Assembly: GCA_016783555.1 (NCBI GenBank)
Contig: JADHWH010000014.1
Coordinates: forward strand, 1 to 35,876
Source of the DNA: Candidatus Omnitrophota bacterium
GTDB taxonomy: Bacteria; Omnitrophota; Gorgyraeia; JABMRJ01
Direction of reading: 5' to 3'
DNA length: 35,876 nucleotides
Both the position numbers and the translations under genes were made by a program. A model generated the notes under the pieces. That model was not told the DNA's origin. It ran no database searches and was given only the letters and a program-made list of their open reading frames with translations. This document shows positions 22,747 to 31,001 of the stretch, piece after piece. Position 1 is the stretch's first letter. The number at the start of each line of letters is the position of its first letter.

Positions 22747-23985
22747 ATGGCAGCGGTCAAAAGAATGGCTAAAAAGATAAAGCTTAAAAAGGTAAAGAAG
22801 CACAAGGGATTGAGCGTCGCCCACATGCATTGGGGATTTCCCCCTATCATAGGCGGTGTGGAGACGCACCTTAGCATAATGCTGCCTGAAATGGCCAGGA
22901 GAGGCCATAAGGTCTCTCTGCTTACCGCGTCTGTAGAAGGCCAGAAGACAAGAAGCGTCTACAAAGGAGTTAACGTCTGCAGGACCCCTCTTATGGATCT
23001 CAACTGGCTTTTTAAGAGAGGATTGAGGGGGTTAGATAAGGATATCAGTAAGATATTTACGGATTTTCTGGATAAGTCCAGGCCGGATGTAGTTCACTGC
23101 CATAACCTGCATTATTTCAGTCCCGTACATACACACGCCATTGAGGATTTATCGAAAAAGAAGGGCATACCGCTTGTGCTGACCGCCCATAATGTATGGG
23201 ACGATATCCTCTATCTGGATCTTGTCCTTAAGGTAAAGTGGACGCATATAATAGCCGTAAGCCATTTTATAAAAAGGGAGATGATAGGCGTGGGTTGTGA
23301 TGACAGGAAGATATCTGTTATCCATCACGGCATCGACACAAAGGCATTCCGCCCGGGCATAAAGACAGATAGTATAAGACGCAGATATCCCGAATTAAAG
23401 GATAAGAGAGTTATATTCCATCCCGCCCGCATGGGACTGGGTAAAGGCTGCGACGTCGGGCTTAAGGCGTTAAACCTGGTGCGAAAACAGTTTCCCGACG
23501 CTATGCTGGTCTTGGCGGGGACGAAGAACATAATAGATTGGGGCGCGACTCAACAGAAGGACATTGCCTTCATGGTTGATTTAGTCAAGATATTCGGCTT
23601 AAGGGAGAACGTGCTTATAGACGCCTATACCCTGCCGGAGATCGCCCAGCTTTACGGAATTGCGGAGGTCTGCATATATCCTTCGACGGTAGGCGAGCCG
23701 TTCGGGCTCACCATGCTTGAGGCGCTCTCATCCGCAAAACCTATGATAGTCACGGACTCCGGCGGGATGCCGGAGATTATAAGAGACGGCATAAACGGCT
23801 ATGTCATACCGGTGAAAGATTTTGAGTCGTTGGCCGCGCGGATAATAAGGCTCTTCACCGATGAAGATTTACGCAGAAGGTTCGGCTATACCGGAAGACA
23901 GATGGTAGAGGCCCATTATTCAAAGGAAGCGGTTACTAAAAACACCGTGGATATTTACAGAAAGACACTGGGCCACCGCCTGTAA
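22747..23985 (+). CDS. GT4-family glycosyltransferase
   Basis: 412 residues, GT-B fold. The N-terminal domain has the loop HMHWGFPPIIGGVETHLSIMLPEMARRGH and LVLTAHNVWDD; the linker is HHGIDTKAFRPG. The nucleotide-binding domain has VIFHPARMGLGKGCDVGLKAL and the EX7E motif EPFGLTMLEALSSAKPMIVTDSGGMPEII, which holds donor sugar. Retaining glycosyl transfer from a nucleotide sugar is certain by family; acceptor and product are not known. Lying between the phosphorylase and OtsA genes, it may act on the same glucoside or on a related polysaccharide. Ribosome site AGGGGG precedes the ATG. Confidence 0.88.
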   Translation: MAAVKRMAKKIKLKKVKKHKGLSVAHMHWGFPPIIGGVETHLSIMLPEMARRGHKVSLLTASVEGQKTRSVYKGVNVCRTPLMDLNWLFKRGLRGLDKDISKIFTDFLDKSRPDVVHCHNLHYFSPVHTHAIEDLSKKKGIPLVLTAHNVWDDILYLDLVLKVKWTHIIAVSHFIKREMIGVGCDDRKISVIHHGIDTKAFRPGIKTDSIRRRYPELKDKRVIFHPARMGLGKGCDVGLKALNLVRKQFPDAMLVLAGTKNIIDWGATQQKDIAFMVDLVKIFGLRENVLIDAYTLPEIAQLYGIAEVCIYPSTVGEPFGLTMLEALSSAKPMIVTDSGGMPEIIRDGINGYVIPVKDFESLAARIIRLFTDEDLRRRFGYTGRQMVEAHYSKEAVTKNTVDIYRKTLGHRL

Positions 23986-24009
23986 AAGAAAAAAACCGGA
24001 GTTATTAAT

Positions 24010-25488
24010 ATGTGGACCAAAAAAGACCTGCAACAACTTATTAAAGAGAAGATGAGCGACTATAAGTTTATAGTCGTCTCAAACAGGCAGCCCTATGGCC
24101 ACCTATTCAAGAAAGGAAAGATCACACACCAGCGCGGGGTAGGCGGGGTAGTCACGGCCCTCGATCCGATCATGCAGGCCTGTAACGGCATATGGGTCGC
24201 ATACGGGAATCAGGAGGCCGACTTTCTTGTTACAGACGAGAAAGGAAGGGTGAAGGTCCCCCCGGATAACCCGAGTTATACATTAAGAAGAGTCCAGCTT
24301 ACAAAAGAGGAAGAGAGCGGATATTATTATGGATTTTCAAACGAGGCCTTATGGCCCTTATGCCACATGGCATTCCAAAGGCCCGTCTTTAGAAACAGGA
24401 ACTGGGAATTATACTCTAATGTAAATAAGAAATTCGCAGACGCGATCCTCGATGAAGTAGGAGACGGAAAGGCCTTCGTCTTTGTGCAGGATTTTCATTT
24501 GGCACTTCTTCCGAGATACCTTAAGGAAGAGGCCGCCTCACGTATTATACTCGCGCATTTCTGGCATATCCCCTGGCCCAACTATGAGACCTTCAGGATA
24601 TGCCCGCAGAAACATGAAATTCTGGAGGGGCTTCTGGCAAATGACCTCCTGGGTTTCCATATACGCTACCACTGCGACAACTTTATGGACGTCATAGCCC
24701 GGGAGATGGAGAGCAAGATAGACAAAGAGCGTTTCTCTATAACAAAAGGGGATCATACGACTATAGTGCGCCCTTATCCCATAAGTGTGGATTTTAAAGG
24801 AATAAGCGAACTCGCGACGTCCAAAGAGATCGACGACTTAATGGAGTATTTCAAAGAAGAGTATGAGCTTTCGGGTAAGAAGGTATTATTATCGGTGGAC
24901 CGTATAGATTATACAAAAGGCATACCGGAAAGGCTGAACGCCATAGACCGCTTCCTGGACAAATACCCGGAATTCAAAGAGAAGTTTGTATTTCTGCAGA
25001 TGGGCCAGTTAACCAGGATCCTGCTTAATAAATATAAAAGGCTTAACGACAGGATCAACGCCCTCGTGGCCGACATTAACTGGAAACACTCCAAGGACGG
25101 ATGGGAGCCGATAACCTTCACAAGAAGACATCTCTCCTTAAAAGAGCTTTTAGCGCTCTATCGCTTGAGCGATATATGCATAGTAAGCTCGATTCACGAC
25201 GGCATGAATCTTGTCGCAAAAGAGTTTGTTTCCGCAAGGACAGATAAAAAAGGCGTTCTTATGCTGAGTCAATTCACGGGCGCCTCGAGGGAGCTGCCCG
25301 ACGCGGTCTTGATAAATCCATATGATGTTGAGCAGTTCAGCGAGGCTATATATCAGACATTCTCTTTGAGCGAAGGGGAGAAGACCAAGCGCATGACAAA
25401 GATGAGGCAAGTGCTGAAGGATAACAATATATACCGCTGGGCAGGCAAGATCCTATCAGAATTATTAAAGTTTGAATTCAAGGAATAG
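24010..25488 (+). CDS. otsA: GT20 trehalose-6-phosphate synthase-like glycosyltransferase
   Basis: 492 residues, the usual OtsA length. VVSNRQPYGH, GVGGVVTALDPIMQACNGIWVAYG and LLGFHIRYHCDNFMDV are GT20 hallmarks, followed by VDRIDYTKGIPERLNAIDRFL (donor site) and HDGMNLVAKEFVSAR (DGMNLV motif). OtsA joins UDP- or ADP-glucose to glucose 6-phosphate, giving trehalose 6-phosphate. The acceptor-side segment reads HFWHIPWPNYETFRICP where E. coli-type OtsA has a HxPFP form, so the acceptor or donor preference may differ. It is followed directly by the phosphatase gene, whose GTG start abuts this stop. Confidence 0.88.
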   Translation: MWTKKDLQQLIKEKMSDYKFIVVSNRQPYGHLFKKGKITHQRGVGGVVTALDPIMQACNGIWVAYGNQEADFLVTDEKGRVKVPPDNPSYTLRRVQLTKEEESGYYYGFSNEALWPLCHMAFQRPVFRNRNWELYSNVNKKFADAILDEVGDGKAFVFVQDFHLALLPRYLKEEAASRIILAHFWHIPWPNYETFRICPQKHEILEGLLANDLLGFHIRYHCDNFMDVIAREMESKIDKERFSITKGDHTTIVRPYPISVDFKGISELATSKEIDDLMEYFKEEYELSGKKVLLSVDRIDYTKGIPERLNAIDRFLDKYPEFKEKFVFLQMGQLTRILLNKYKRLNDRINALVADINWKHSKDGWEPITFTRRHLSLKELLALYRLSDICIVSSIHDGMNLVAKEFVSARTDKKGVLMLSQFTGASRELPDAVLINPYDVEQFSEAIYQTFSLSEGEKTKRMTKMRQVLKDNNIYRWAGKILSELLKFEFKE

Positions 25489-26274
25489 GTGAAACGTCTA
25501 TTTGCCGATTGGAAGAAGATAGAGAGACTTATCAAGGATAGTCCGCATATACTGTTATTGACAGATTATGACGGCACCCTGACGCCGATAGTATCTAAGC
25601 CGAAGGATGCCGTTTTAGATAAAGAGGTAAGAAGGATATTAAGGATTCTATCCGGGAAGAGAAGGTTCCATATAGGCGTTATCAGCGGCAGAAGAGTTGA
25701 CGATCTTAAAAGAAGAGTCGCCTTAAATAAGATATATTATGCGGGAGACCACGGCCTCCAGATAAAGGGGCCCGGGATTTCATACCTGCATCCCGCATGC
25801 AGGAAATTTAAGAACTATCTTGTTCGGATTAAAGGAGAGCTTCTTTTAAAGACAAAGCCCTTCAAGGGCGCTATAGTCGAATACAAAGCCGCGTCTATAA
25901 GCCTTCATTACAGACTGGTAAAGAGAAGCGCTGTAAAGAAGTTGAAGGCTATTTTTGAGGAAGTCTGCGCCCCATATATTAAGAAGGGGAAGGTAAAGAG
26001 ATCACACGGCAAGAAGGTCTGGGAGATAAGGCTGCCTGTAAAGTGGAACAAGGCAAGCGCGGCAAATAAGATATCCAAAACGCTTAAGCTTAGAAAAAAG
26101 AAGATATTGCCTATCTACCTGGGAGATGACGTAACAGACGAAGACGTATTTTTTGCTTTAAGAAAGAAGGGTTTGACTGTTCTCGTGGGAAGAAAAAAGA
26201 GAACTTACGCCCAATATTACGTTGAGTCTCCAGGCGAAGTAAGACGTTTTTTGGTGAGGTTATGCCAACTTTAA
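25489..26274 (+). CDS. otsB: Trehalose-6-phosphate phosphatase
   Basis: 261 residues, starting with GTG immediately after the otsA TAG. HAD motif I is LLLTDYDGTLTPIVSKP, motif II GVISGRR, then AGDHGLQI, the cap region, EIRLPVKWNKASAA, and motif IV IYLGDDVTDEDVFFAL. It removes phosphate from trehalose 6-phosphate to give trehalose. Length and motif order match OtsB. The last 13 bases overlap the DUF5752 gene, so the whole run is translationally linked. Confidence 0.93.
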   Translation: MKRLFADWKKIERLIKDSPHILLLTDYDGTLTPIVSKPKDAVLDKEVRRILRILSGKRRFHIGVISGRRVDDLKRRVALNKIYYAGDHGLQIKGPGISYLHPACRKFKNYLVRIKGELLLKTKPFKGAIVEYKAASISLHYRLVKRSAVKKLKAIFEEVCAPYIKKGKVKRSHGKKVWEIRLPVKWNKASAANKISKTLKLRKKKILPIYLGDDVTDEDVFFALRKKGLTVLVGRKKRTYAQYYVESPGEVRRFLVRLCQL

Positions 26275-26924
26275 AGAAGGCCGAGAACCCTTTCTATTTT
26301 TCTACAAGACTGATACTGCGTGAACTTACCGGAAGGAGGGCCCGCAACATAAAGGAGCTTCTTAAAGGTATAAAGACCGTTCCCGGGTCTGTTATATATA
26401 ACCACACTCATCAGTTTTTGCAGCAGCATATATATCTGTCACCCGAACCCCCTAATGACTTTGCCTACTGGGTAAGGGAATTTCTGGGCGATGATACGCT
26501 GGGCGAGAGGCTGAACAGCATAGACACGTGCGATTATGTTACTATAAGAGATCTAAGAAACGCTATCATAAAGACCATCCGCGACTACCTCGCTTTAAAA
26601 AAGACCCCATTCAGGAACGCCCCGAAGGGCACGGAGTTTAACTTTATAAAGGCCTACAGCTTTGTGCTGCCGACGCCCTACGTGGCGTATGATCTCAAAG
26701 AGTTTCTCGAAGGCATAAAGAAGATAAGCGTCTATTCGATCTATTTTCACATGTTTGAAGCTAAATTAAGGCTGGAGAGAGGGACAAACGACTTCTCATT
26801 CTGGCTGGGGACAAGTTTGAATGAGCCGGAACTCGCCGACAAGATAGCGGGGCTTGATCCTTACACCTATACCCTTGAGGATTTGAGGGAGAAGCTTATA
26901 AAGCTAATAGAGAAATATCTGTAA
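26262..26924 (+). CDS. DUF5752 family protein with internal duplication
   Basis: 220 residues, recognised as DUF5752-like from sequence and from its usual place beside trehalose genes. The two halves align: NIKELLKGIKTVPGSVIYNH / DLKEFLEGIKKISVYSIYFH; NDFAYWVREFLGDDTLGERL / NDFSFWLGTSLNEPELADKI; IRDLRNAIIKTIRDYL / LEDLREKLIKLIEKYL. So the protein is a duplicated helical domain with a conserved His and an NDF-(A/S)-(Y/F)-W motif in each half. It is cytoplasmic, with no known activity. Its position between otsB and treT-like genes, with overlaps on both sides, suggests a regulator or scaffold of glucoside synthesis; that is inference. Confidence 0.8.
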   Translation: MPTLKKAENPFYFSTRLILRELTGRRARNIKELLKGIKTVPGSVIYNHTHQFLQQHIYLSPEPPNDFAYWVREFLGDDTLGERLNSIDTCDYVTIRDLRNAIIKTIRDYLALKKTPFRNAPKGTEFNFIKAYSFVLPTPYVAYDLKEFLEGIKKISVYSIYFHMFEAKLRLERGTNDFSFWLGTSLNEPELADKIAGLDPYTYTLEDLREKLIKLIEKYL

Positions 26925-28153
26925 TGGAAAAGAGAATAGAAGATTATATACCAATAGTCGGTAGAGATAATATCGATGAATTAAGGCTCATCGCAGAGAA
27001 GCTTAAGGGAAAGACTATACAGAATATAAACTCCACAGCGGTAGGCGGGGGAGTAGCCGAGATATTGAGCAGGATAGTCCCCCTCTTGAATAATCTGGGT
27101 GTTGTGACAAAATGGGATGTCATAAAAGGCGGCACTGATTTCTTCCAGGTTACAAAGAAGATTCACAACGCCCTGCACGGAAAAAGAGAGAATATAACCA
27201 GAAATAACATAAAGACATTTTTTGAGACAACGAAGGCCAATATAAAAGAGTTACGGCTCTACGGCGATATTATATTCGTCCATGACCCTCAGCCTATCGC
27301 GTTAATACAGGAGAAGAAATCGCACCCCGGGGCAAAATGGATATGGCGCTGTCACGTTGATGTCTCTCAACCGATTACAGGCGTATGGCGTTTCTTAAAG
27401 AAGTTCATAGAGAGATATGACGCCACTGTCTTTTCAGCCCCTTCCTTTGCGCAGAAGCTCAAGCTAAGGCAATTTATGATATGCCCATCCATAGACCCTT
27501 TAAGCGAGAAGAACAGAGAGATAACGAGGGTCGAGATCCTGTCGGTATTGAAAAAATACGGCCTTCCCCATAATAAGCCGTTGGTTACTCAGGTCTCAAG
27601 GTTCGACCGGCTTAAAGACCCCCTCGGCGTAATAGACGCGTTTAAATTAGTCCAGAAGCGCGTAGACTGCCACCTGGTCTTAGCGGGTTCACACGCGGCG
27701 GATGACCCTGAATCAAGCGAGGTCTTAGCCGAGGTGCGTGAGAGGGTAAAAGATGACAGCAATATACACATATTGCTCGTTGATCCCGAGACTAACGATT
27801 TCGACATAAATGGCCTCCAGAGAGGCTCCTCAGTAATTGTGCAGAAGTCTATAAGGGAAGGATTCGCCCTTACCGTTACAGAGGCATTATGGAAGGCGAG
27901 GCCTGTAGTGGCATCGGCGGTAGGAGGGATTCCTCTGCAGATAGCGCATAAGTATTCGGGGCTTCTCTGCCATTCGGTAGAAGGCGCCGCTATGCAGATA
28001 AAACAGTTCTTGAATAATCCGGATTATGCCGCCAAGCTGGGCGCCAACGGTAAAGAACACGTGAAGCAGAATTTTTTACTCAGCCGCCACTTAAGGGATT
28101 ATATGCTGCTGTTTCTCGCGCTCTACAGCACGAAGGATATCGTATATCTATGA
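26924..28153 (+). CDS. treT: TreT-like trehalose synthase (GT4 glycosyltransferase)
   Basis: 409 residues. INSTAVGGGVAEILSRIVPLL, KWDVIKGGTDFFQVTKKIHNALHG, FVHDPQPIALI and KWIWRCHVDVSQP are hallmarks of trehalose glycosyltransferring synthase, which makes trehalose in one step from nucleotide-glucose and glucose. The donor domain has QVSRFDRLKDPLGVIDAF and the EX7E region SIREGFALTVTEALWKARPVVASAVGGIPLQI. It is a second, reversible route to the same product as OtsAB, or a related sugar. It shares one base with the DUF5752 stop (TAATG) and four with the next start (ATGA). Confidence 0.88.
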   Translation: MEKRIEDYIPIVGRDNIDELRLIAEKLKGKTIQNINSTAVGGGVAEILSRIVPLLNNLGVVTKWDVIKGGTDFFQVTKKIHNALHGKRENITRNNIKTFFETTKANIKELRLYGDIIFVHDPQPIALIQEKKSHPGAKWIWRCHVDVSQPITGVWRFLKKFIERYDATVFSAPSFAQKLKLRQFMICPSIDPLSEKNREITRVEILSVLKKYGLPHNKPLVTQVSRFDRLKDPLGVIDAFKLVQKRVDCHLVLAGSHAADDPESSEVLAEVRERVKDDSNIHILLVDPETNDFDINGLQRGSSVIVQKSIREGFALTVTEALWKARPVVASAVGGIPLQIAHKYSGLLCHSVEGAAMQIKQFLNNPDYAAKLGANGKEHVKQNFLLSRHLRDYMLLFLALYSTKDIVYL

Positions 28154-29556
28154 ACCATAAATTTCTTTACAAAAGCTTAATATTAATAGGCACGGCCCTC
28201 GCTATATCACTTTCAGGCAGGCTTATAGGTTTTAATACGGAACAGATCTTCGTCTCAGGCATCTTCGCCATCACTATTTTAGGGGCTATTCTTTTCTGGG
28301 AATTCCGCTTGAGCTTCGCCTTTCTTGGTTCATCCATTATGCTTTTGACGGGGATTGCGACGCTGGAGGAGTTTATATTATCTTCTTCCTGGGAGATTAT
28401 ATTCTTTCTTATTGGTATGATGATCCTGGTAGCCGCGTTAAAAGAATTGGGCGTCTTTACCTGGCTTTTGGGCCGGACCCTCTGCATGAAAAACATGAAC
28501 GCAAAAAAATTTCTATTAGTCCTTACCTTTACCTCGGCCATAATGGCCTGCGTCATAGATGAAGTCTCCTCCATCGTTTTTATGATTATGGTTATATTCG
28601 AGCTGAGCGATTACTTCGAGATAAACCCGATCCCCTTTGTCGTGGCGTCAGTGCTGGCCACAAACATCGGCTCCACAGGCACCGTTATCGGAAACCCCAT
28701 AGGCATATTTATAGCCGCTAAGAGCGGCCTTACCTTTGAAGATTTTATTACACATTCTTTTCCTCTAATGATTGTATCATTGATTATCCTTTATGGAGCG
28801 TTAGTAGTGGTTTTGAAAAAGCCGCTTAAGGAATTGAACGAGAAGATAAAGATATATGAGCCGAACGAATTTCTCATAAGACTGCTTTCCGTGCCGCCCG
28901 AGAAAAAACTGCGGATAGGTTTTGCTATATTGGCCTTTACGCTGCTTGCGATAAGCCTGCATCACAGGATAGAGATTATGTTGGGCCTGAAAGAGAACAC
29001 GGTCCTTTTAATAATACCCCTCATATCGGCCGCCTTTGTTATGATATGGCGAAGGCACAGAGCGAGGAGCTACGTAGAGAACGGCGTAGAGTGGTGGACC
29101 ATACTCTTCTTTATATTTTTGTTTGCGCAGTCGGGCATATTGGCGAAGACAGGGGCTACGCAAGTGGTAGCAAACAGGCTTACGGAGACTGTCGGAGAGA
29201 GCCAGGGAGCCCTTACGGGCCTGGTCTTTTTAGGCAGCGGTATCGTCTCAAGCTTCCTGGACAACGTAGTGGTAGTCGCCGCATCTATTCCTGTAATAAA
29301 GGATTTGATAGCGATAGACCCCTTACGCGAGATCCTCTGGTGGGCGCTTCTGTTCGGCGCCTGTTTCGGAGGCAACTTGACAATAATAGGATCTACCGCA
29401 AATATAATAGCTATAGGCACGCTCGAAAAGGACAGAAAGATCACCATTAAATTTTCGGAGTGGATTAAACTGAGCATATTTCCCACGGTCTGCACAATGT
29501 TGTTTGCGCTTCTCTTTTTTATATTTGTTTACGGTTATATCTACAATCATCTTTAA
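28150..29556 (+). CDS. ArsB/NhaD-type ion transporter (IT superfamily)
   Basis: 468 residues with about twelve hydrophobic segments. The first half carries ATLEEFILSSSWEIIFFLIGMMILVAALKELGVF, ACVIDEVSSIVFMIMVIF and ASVLATNIGSTGTVIGNPIGI; the second half repeats the pattern (ILFFIFLFAQSGILAKTGA, SSFLDNVVVVAASIPVI, GACFGGNLTIIGSTANIIAIG). The paired NIGSTGTVIGNP / GNLTIIGSTANI signatures identify the ArsB/NhaD/P-protein family. Substrate could be Na+/H+, arsenite or organic anions; Na+/H+ antiport is most consistent with the osmotic genes to which it is coupled by ATGA. Location is the inner membrane. Confidence 0.88.
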   Translation: MNHKFLYKSLILIGTALAISLSGRLIGFNTEQIFVSGIFAITILGAILFWEFRLSFAFLGSSIMLLTGIATLEEFILSSSWEIIFFLIGMMILVAALKELGVFTWLLGRTLCMKNMNAKKFLLVLTFTSAIMACVIDEVSSIVFMIMVIFELSDYFEINPIPFVVASVLATNIGSTGTVIGNPIGIFIAAKSGLTFEDFITHSFPLMIVSLIILYGALVVVLKKPLKELNEKIKIYEPNEFLIRLLSVPPEKKLRIGFAILAFTLLAISLHHRIEIMLGLKENTVLLIIPLISAAFVMIWRRHRARSYVENGVEWWTILFFIFLFAQSGILAKTGATQVVANRLTETVGESQGALTGLVFLGSGIVSSFLDNVVVVAASIPVIKDLIAIDPLREILWWALLFGACFGGNLTIIGSTANIIAIGTLEKDRKITIKFSEWIKLSIFPTVCTMLFALLFFIFVYGYIYNHL

Positions 29557-29560
29557 GGTG

Positions 29561-29589
29561 TTGATAAAAAAGATTTCGCGTGTTATAAT
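29561..29589 (+). promoter_or_regulatory. Promoter of the acidic exported protein gene
   Basis: TTGATA (29561-29566), 17-bp spacer, perfect TATAAT (29584-29589), followed by a leader of about 37 nt. It marks the end of the osmoadaptation run and the start of a new transcript. Confidence 0.8.
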
Positions 29590-29632
29590 TAGCATTCGTT
29601 TATTAGAAGGATAGAAACAGAGGAGAATAGAG

Positions 29633-30097
29633 ATGAAGGGGATATTGCTTTTTACACTTTTGGTTTTGTTGACTTTTGCGCCTTTTGCGTCAGCGCAGGA
29701 AGATCTGATGACGATACAGGAAGAGGCGGTGACAGAAGAGACAGAAGAGTTGGAAGAAGAGCCTGAAGACAAAGCGGCTTACGGGGAGGTAAGCGCGGTA
29801 GACGAAGACGCCCGGACGATTACTATTTTACAATTCGACTATGAGCTTGAAGAAGAAGTCGGCGTTACATACGTTGTCGAAGACGATGCTGAGATTGAAG
29901 GTGTCGAGACCCTCGGCGAGATACACGAGGGCGACTGGGTCGATATCGAATACGAAGTGAACAAGGATGACGAGAAGAAGACGGATTTTATCGCGGTTGA
30001 AGCAGAGCCTCTCTTTGAAGAGGATGAAGAAGAGGATGAAGAGGATCTGGGGCAACCGGAAGATATTATCGGAACAGAGGCTAAAACAAGCGAATAA
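29633..30097 (+). CDS. Acidic exported protein with a small beta-barrel-like core
   Basis: 154 residues with a clear signal peptide (MKGILLFTLLVLLTFAPFAS, cleavage after ASA). The mature protein is extremely acidic: Glu-rich stretches flank a core AAYGEVSAVDEDARTITILQFDYE...GVTYVVEDDAEIEGVETLGEIHEGDWVDIEYEV. The core resembles the DUF5666-type (G-V--D---T-TV--.G--V--L--GD-V-VEY) exported beta-barrel domain. The C-terminus is again acidic (EDEEEDEEDLGQPEDI). It has its own promoter and an AGGAGA site. Metal or cation binding is possible from charge but not shown. Confidence 0.8.
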   Translation: MKGILLFTLLVLLTFAPFASAQEDLMTIQEEAVTEETEELEEEPEDKAAYGEVSAVDEDARTITILQFDYELEEEVGVTYVVEDDAEIEGVETLGEIHEGDWVDIEYEVNKDDEKKTDFIAVEAEPLFEEDEEEDEEDLGQPEDIIGTEAKTSE

Positions 30098-30103
30098 TTG
30101 ATT

Positions 30104-30247
30104 ATGGGAATAAAAAAGAGATTTAGAGTTAAACAGGGACAAAAAAAGAGAAGACGGGAAAGGCTTCGGGGTCTCAGGAAAAAGAACCTGAAGATCAACG
30201 ATTATTTTTGTGACGGGTGCTATATAGGCCCAAAGTCTGAAAAATAA
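30104..30247 (+). CDS. 47-residue basic microprotein
   Basis: ATG at 30104, seven bases after the previous stop, encodes MGIKKRFRVKQGQKKRRRER followed by LRGLRKKNLKINDYFCDGCYIGPKSEK. The N-terminal two-thirds is strongly Arg/Lys-rich, the end has an FCDGCYIGPK segment with a CxxC pair. No ribosome site is visible, so translation likely depends on the upstream gene. It looks like a small RNA- or ribosome-binding protein; not identified. The coding potential is supported by its clear two-part composition and fit between neighbours. Confidence 0.6.
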   Translation: MGIKKRFRVKQGQKKRRRERLRGLRKKNLKINDYFCDGCYIGPKSEK

Positions 30248-30266
30248 TCGCGTTATCCCACGGCTT

Positions 30267-31001
30267 ATGAAATATAACTTTATAGATAAGGGAAAAGGCC
30301 GACCTATTATAATGCTGCATGGCATATTCGGCCATGCCTCGAACTGGAAAGATATAATAGAACCCCTCTCAAAAGGGTATAGGACCCTGGCGCTTGAATT
30401 ACCTTATTTGGAATTAAAAAAGGACGATTGCAATATCGCTTATCTTTCCGAGTACGTGTCAAAGTTCGCGGATTCCCACGGGTTTAATAAGGCGATCTAC
30501 ATGGGCAATTCTTTAGGTGGTCATATCGCCCTCGATATAGCCACAAGGGATCACGAGAGGGTAGAGGCCCTTATACTGACAGGCAGTTCCGGGCTTTTTG
30601 AGAGGGGATATGAGAATGACCTTCAGATCCATCCCACAAAAACATATCTTTACAAAAAGATCGGTGAGATATTTTTTGACAAGAGCCACGTAACCGAAGA
30701 ATTGATAGACGATGTTTACAATATCCTGCTCAATAGAAAAAATAAGATTAATATAATCAGATTAAGCAAATCCGCCAAAAGTTATAATATTAAAGACCAG
30801 CTTAAATTTGTAGATTGTCCGACTATATTGATATGGGGAAAGCAGGACCCTATTACCCCGCCGAGCGCAGCCCTGGAATTTGAACAAAGTATTAAAAAAG
30901 CGGAATTAAAATTTATTGACAATTGCTGCCATGCGCCGATGATAGAACATCCCGGCAAGTTCGGAAAGCTTGCGTTAGAGTTTTTATCGACCCGCCTATG
31001 A
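30267..31001 (+). CDS. Alpha/beta hydrolase
   Basis: 244 residues. The fold is evident from IIMLHGIFGHASNWKDII (oxyanion strand, HG), the nucleophile elbow YMGNSLGGHIALDIA (Ser), the acid WGKQDPITPP (Asp) and the catalytic His in NCCHAPMIEHP. There is no signal peptide, so it is cytoplasmic. Substrate unknown; the sequence is of the esterase/C-C hydrolase/meta-cleavage type group. It overlaps the GH3-family gene by four bases (ATGA), so the two products are probably made together and may act on the same acyl compound. Confidence 0.93.
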   Translation: MKYNFIDKGKGRPIIMLHGIFGHASNWKDIIEPLSKGYRTLALELPYLELKKDDCNIAYLSEYVSKFADSHGFNKAIYMGNSLGGHIALDIATRDHERVEALILTGSSGLFERGYENDLQIHPTKTYLYKKIGEIFFDKSHVTEELIDDVYNILLNRKNKINIIRLSKSAKSYNIKDQLKFVDCPTILIWGKQDPITPPSAALEFEQSIKKAELKFIDNCCHAPMIEHPGKFGKLALEFLSTRL

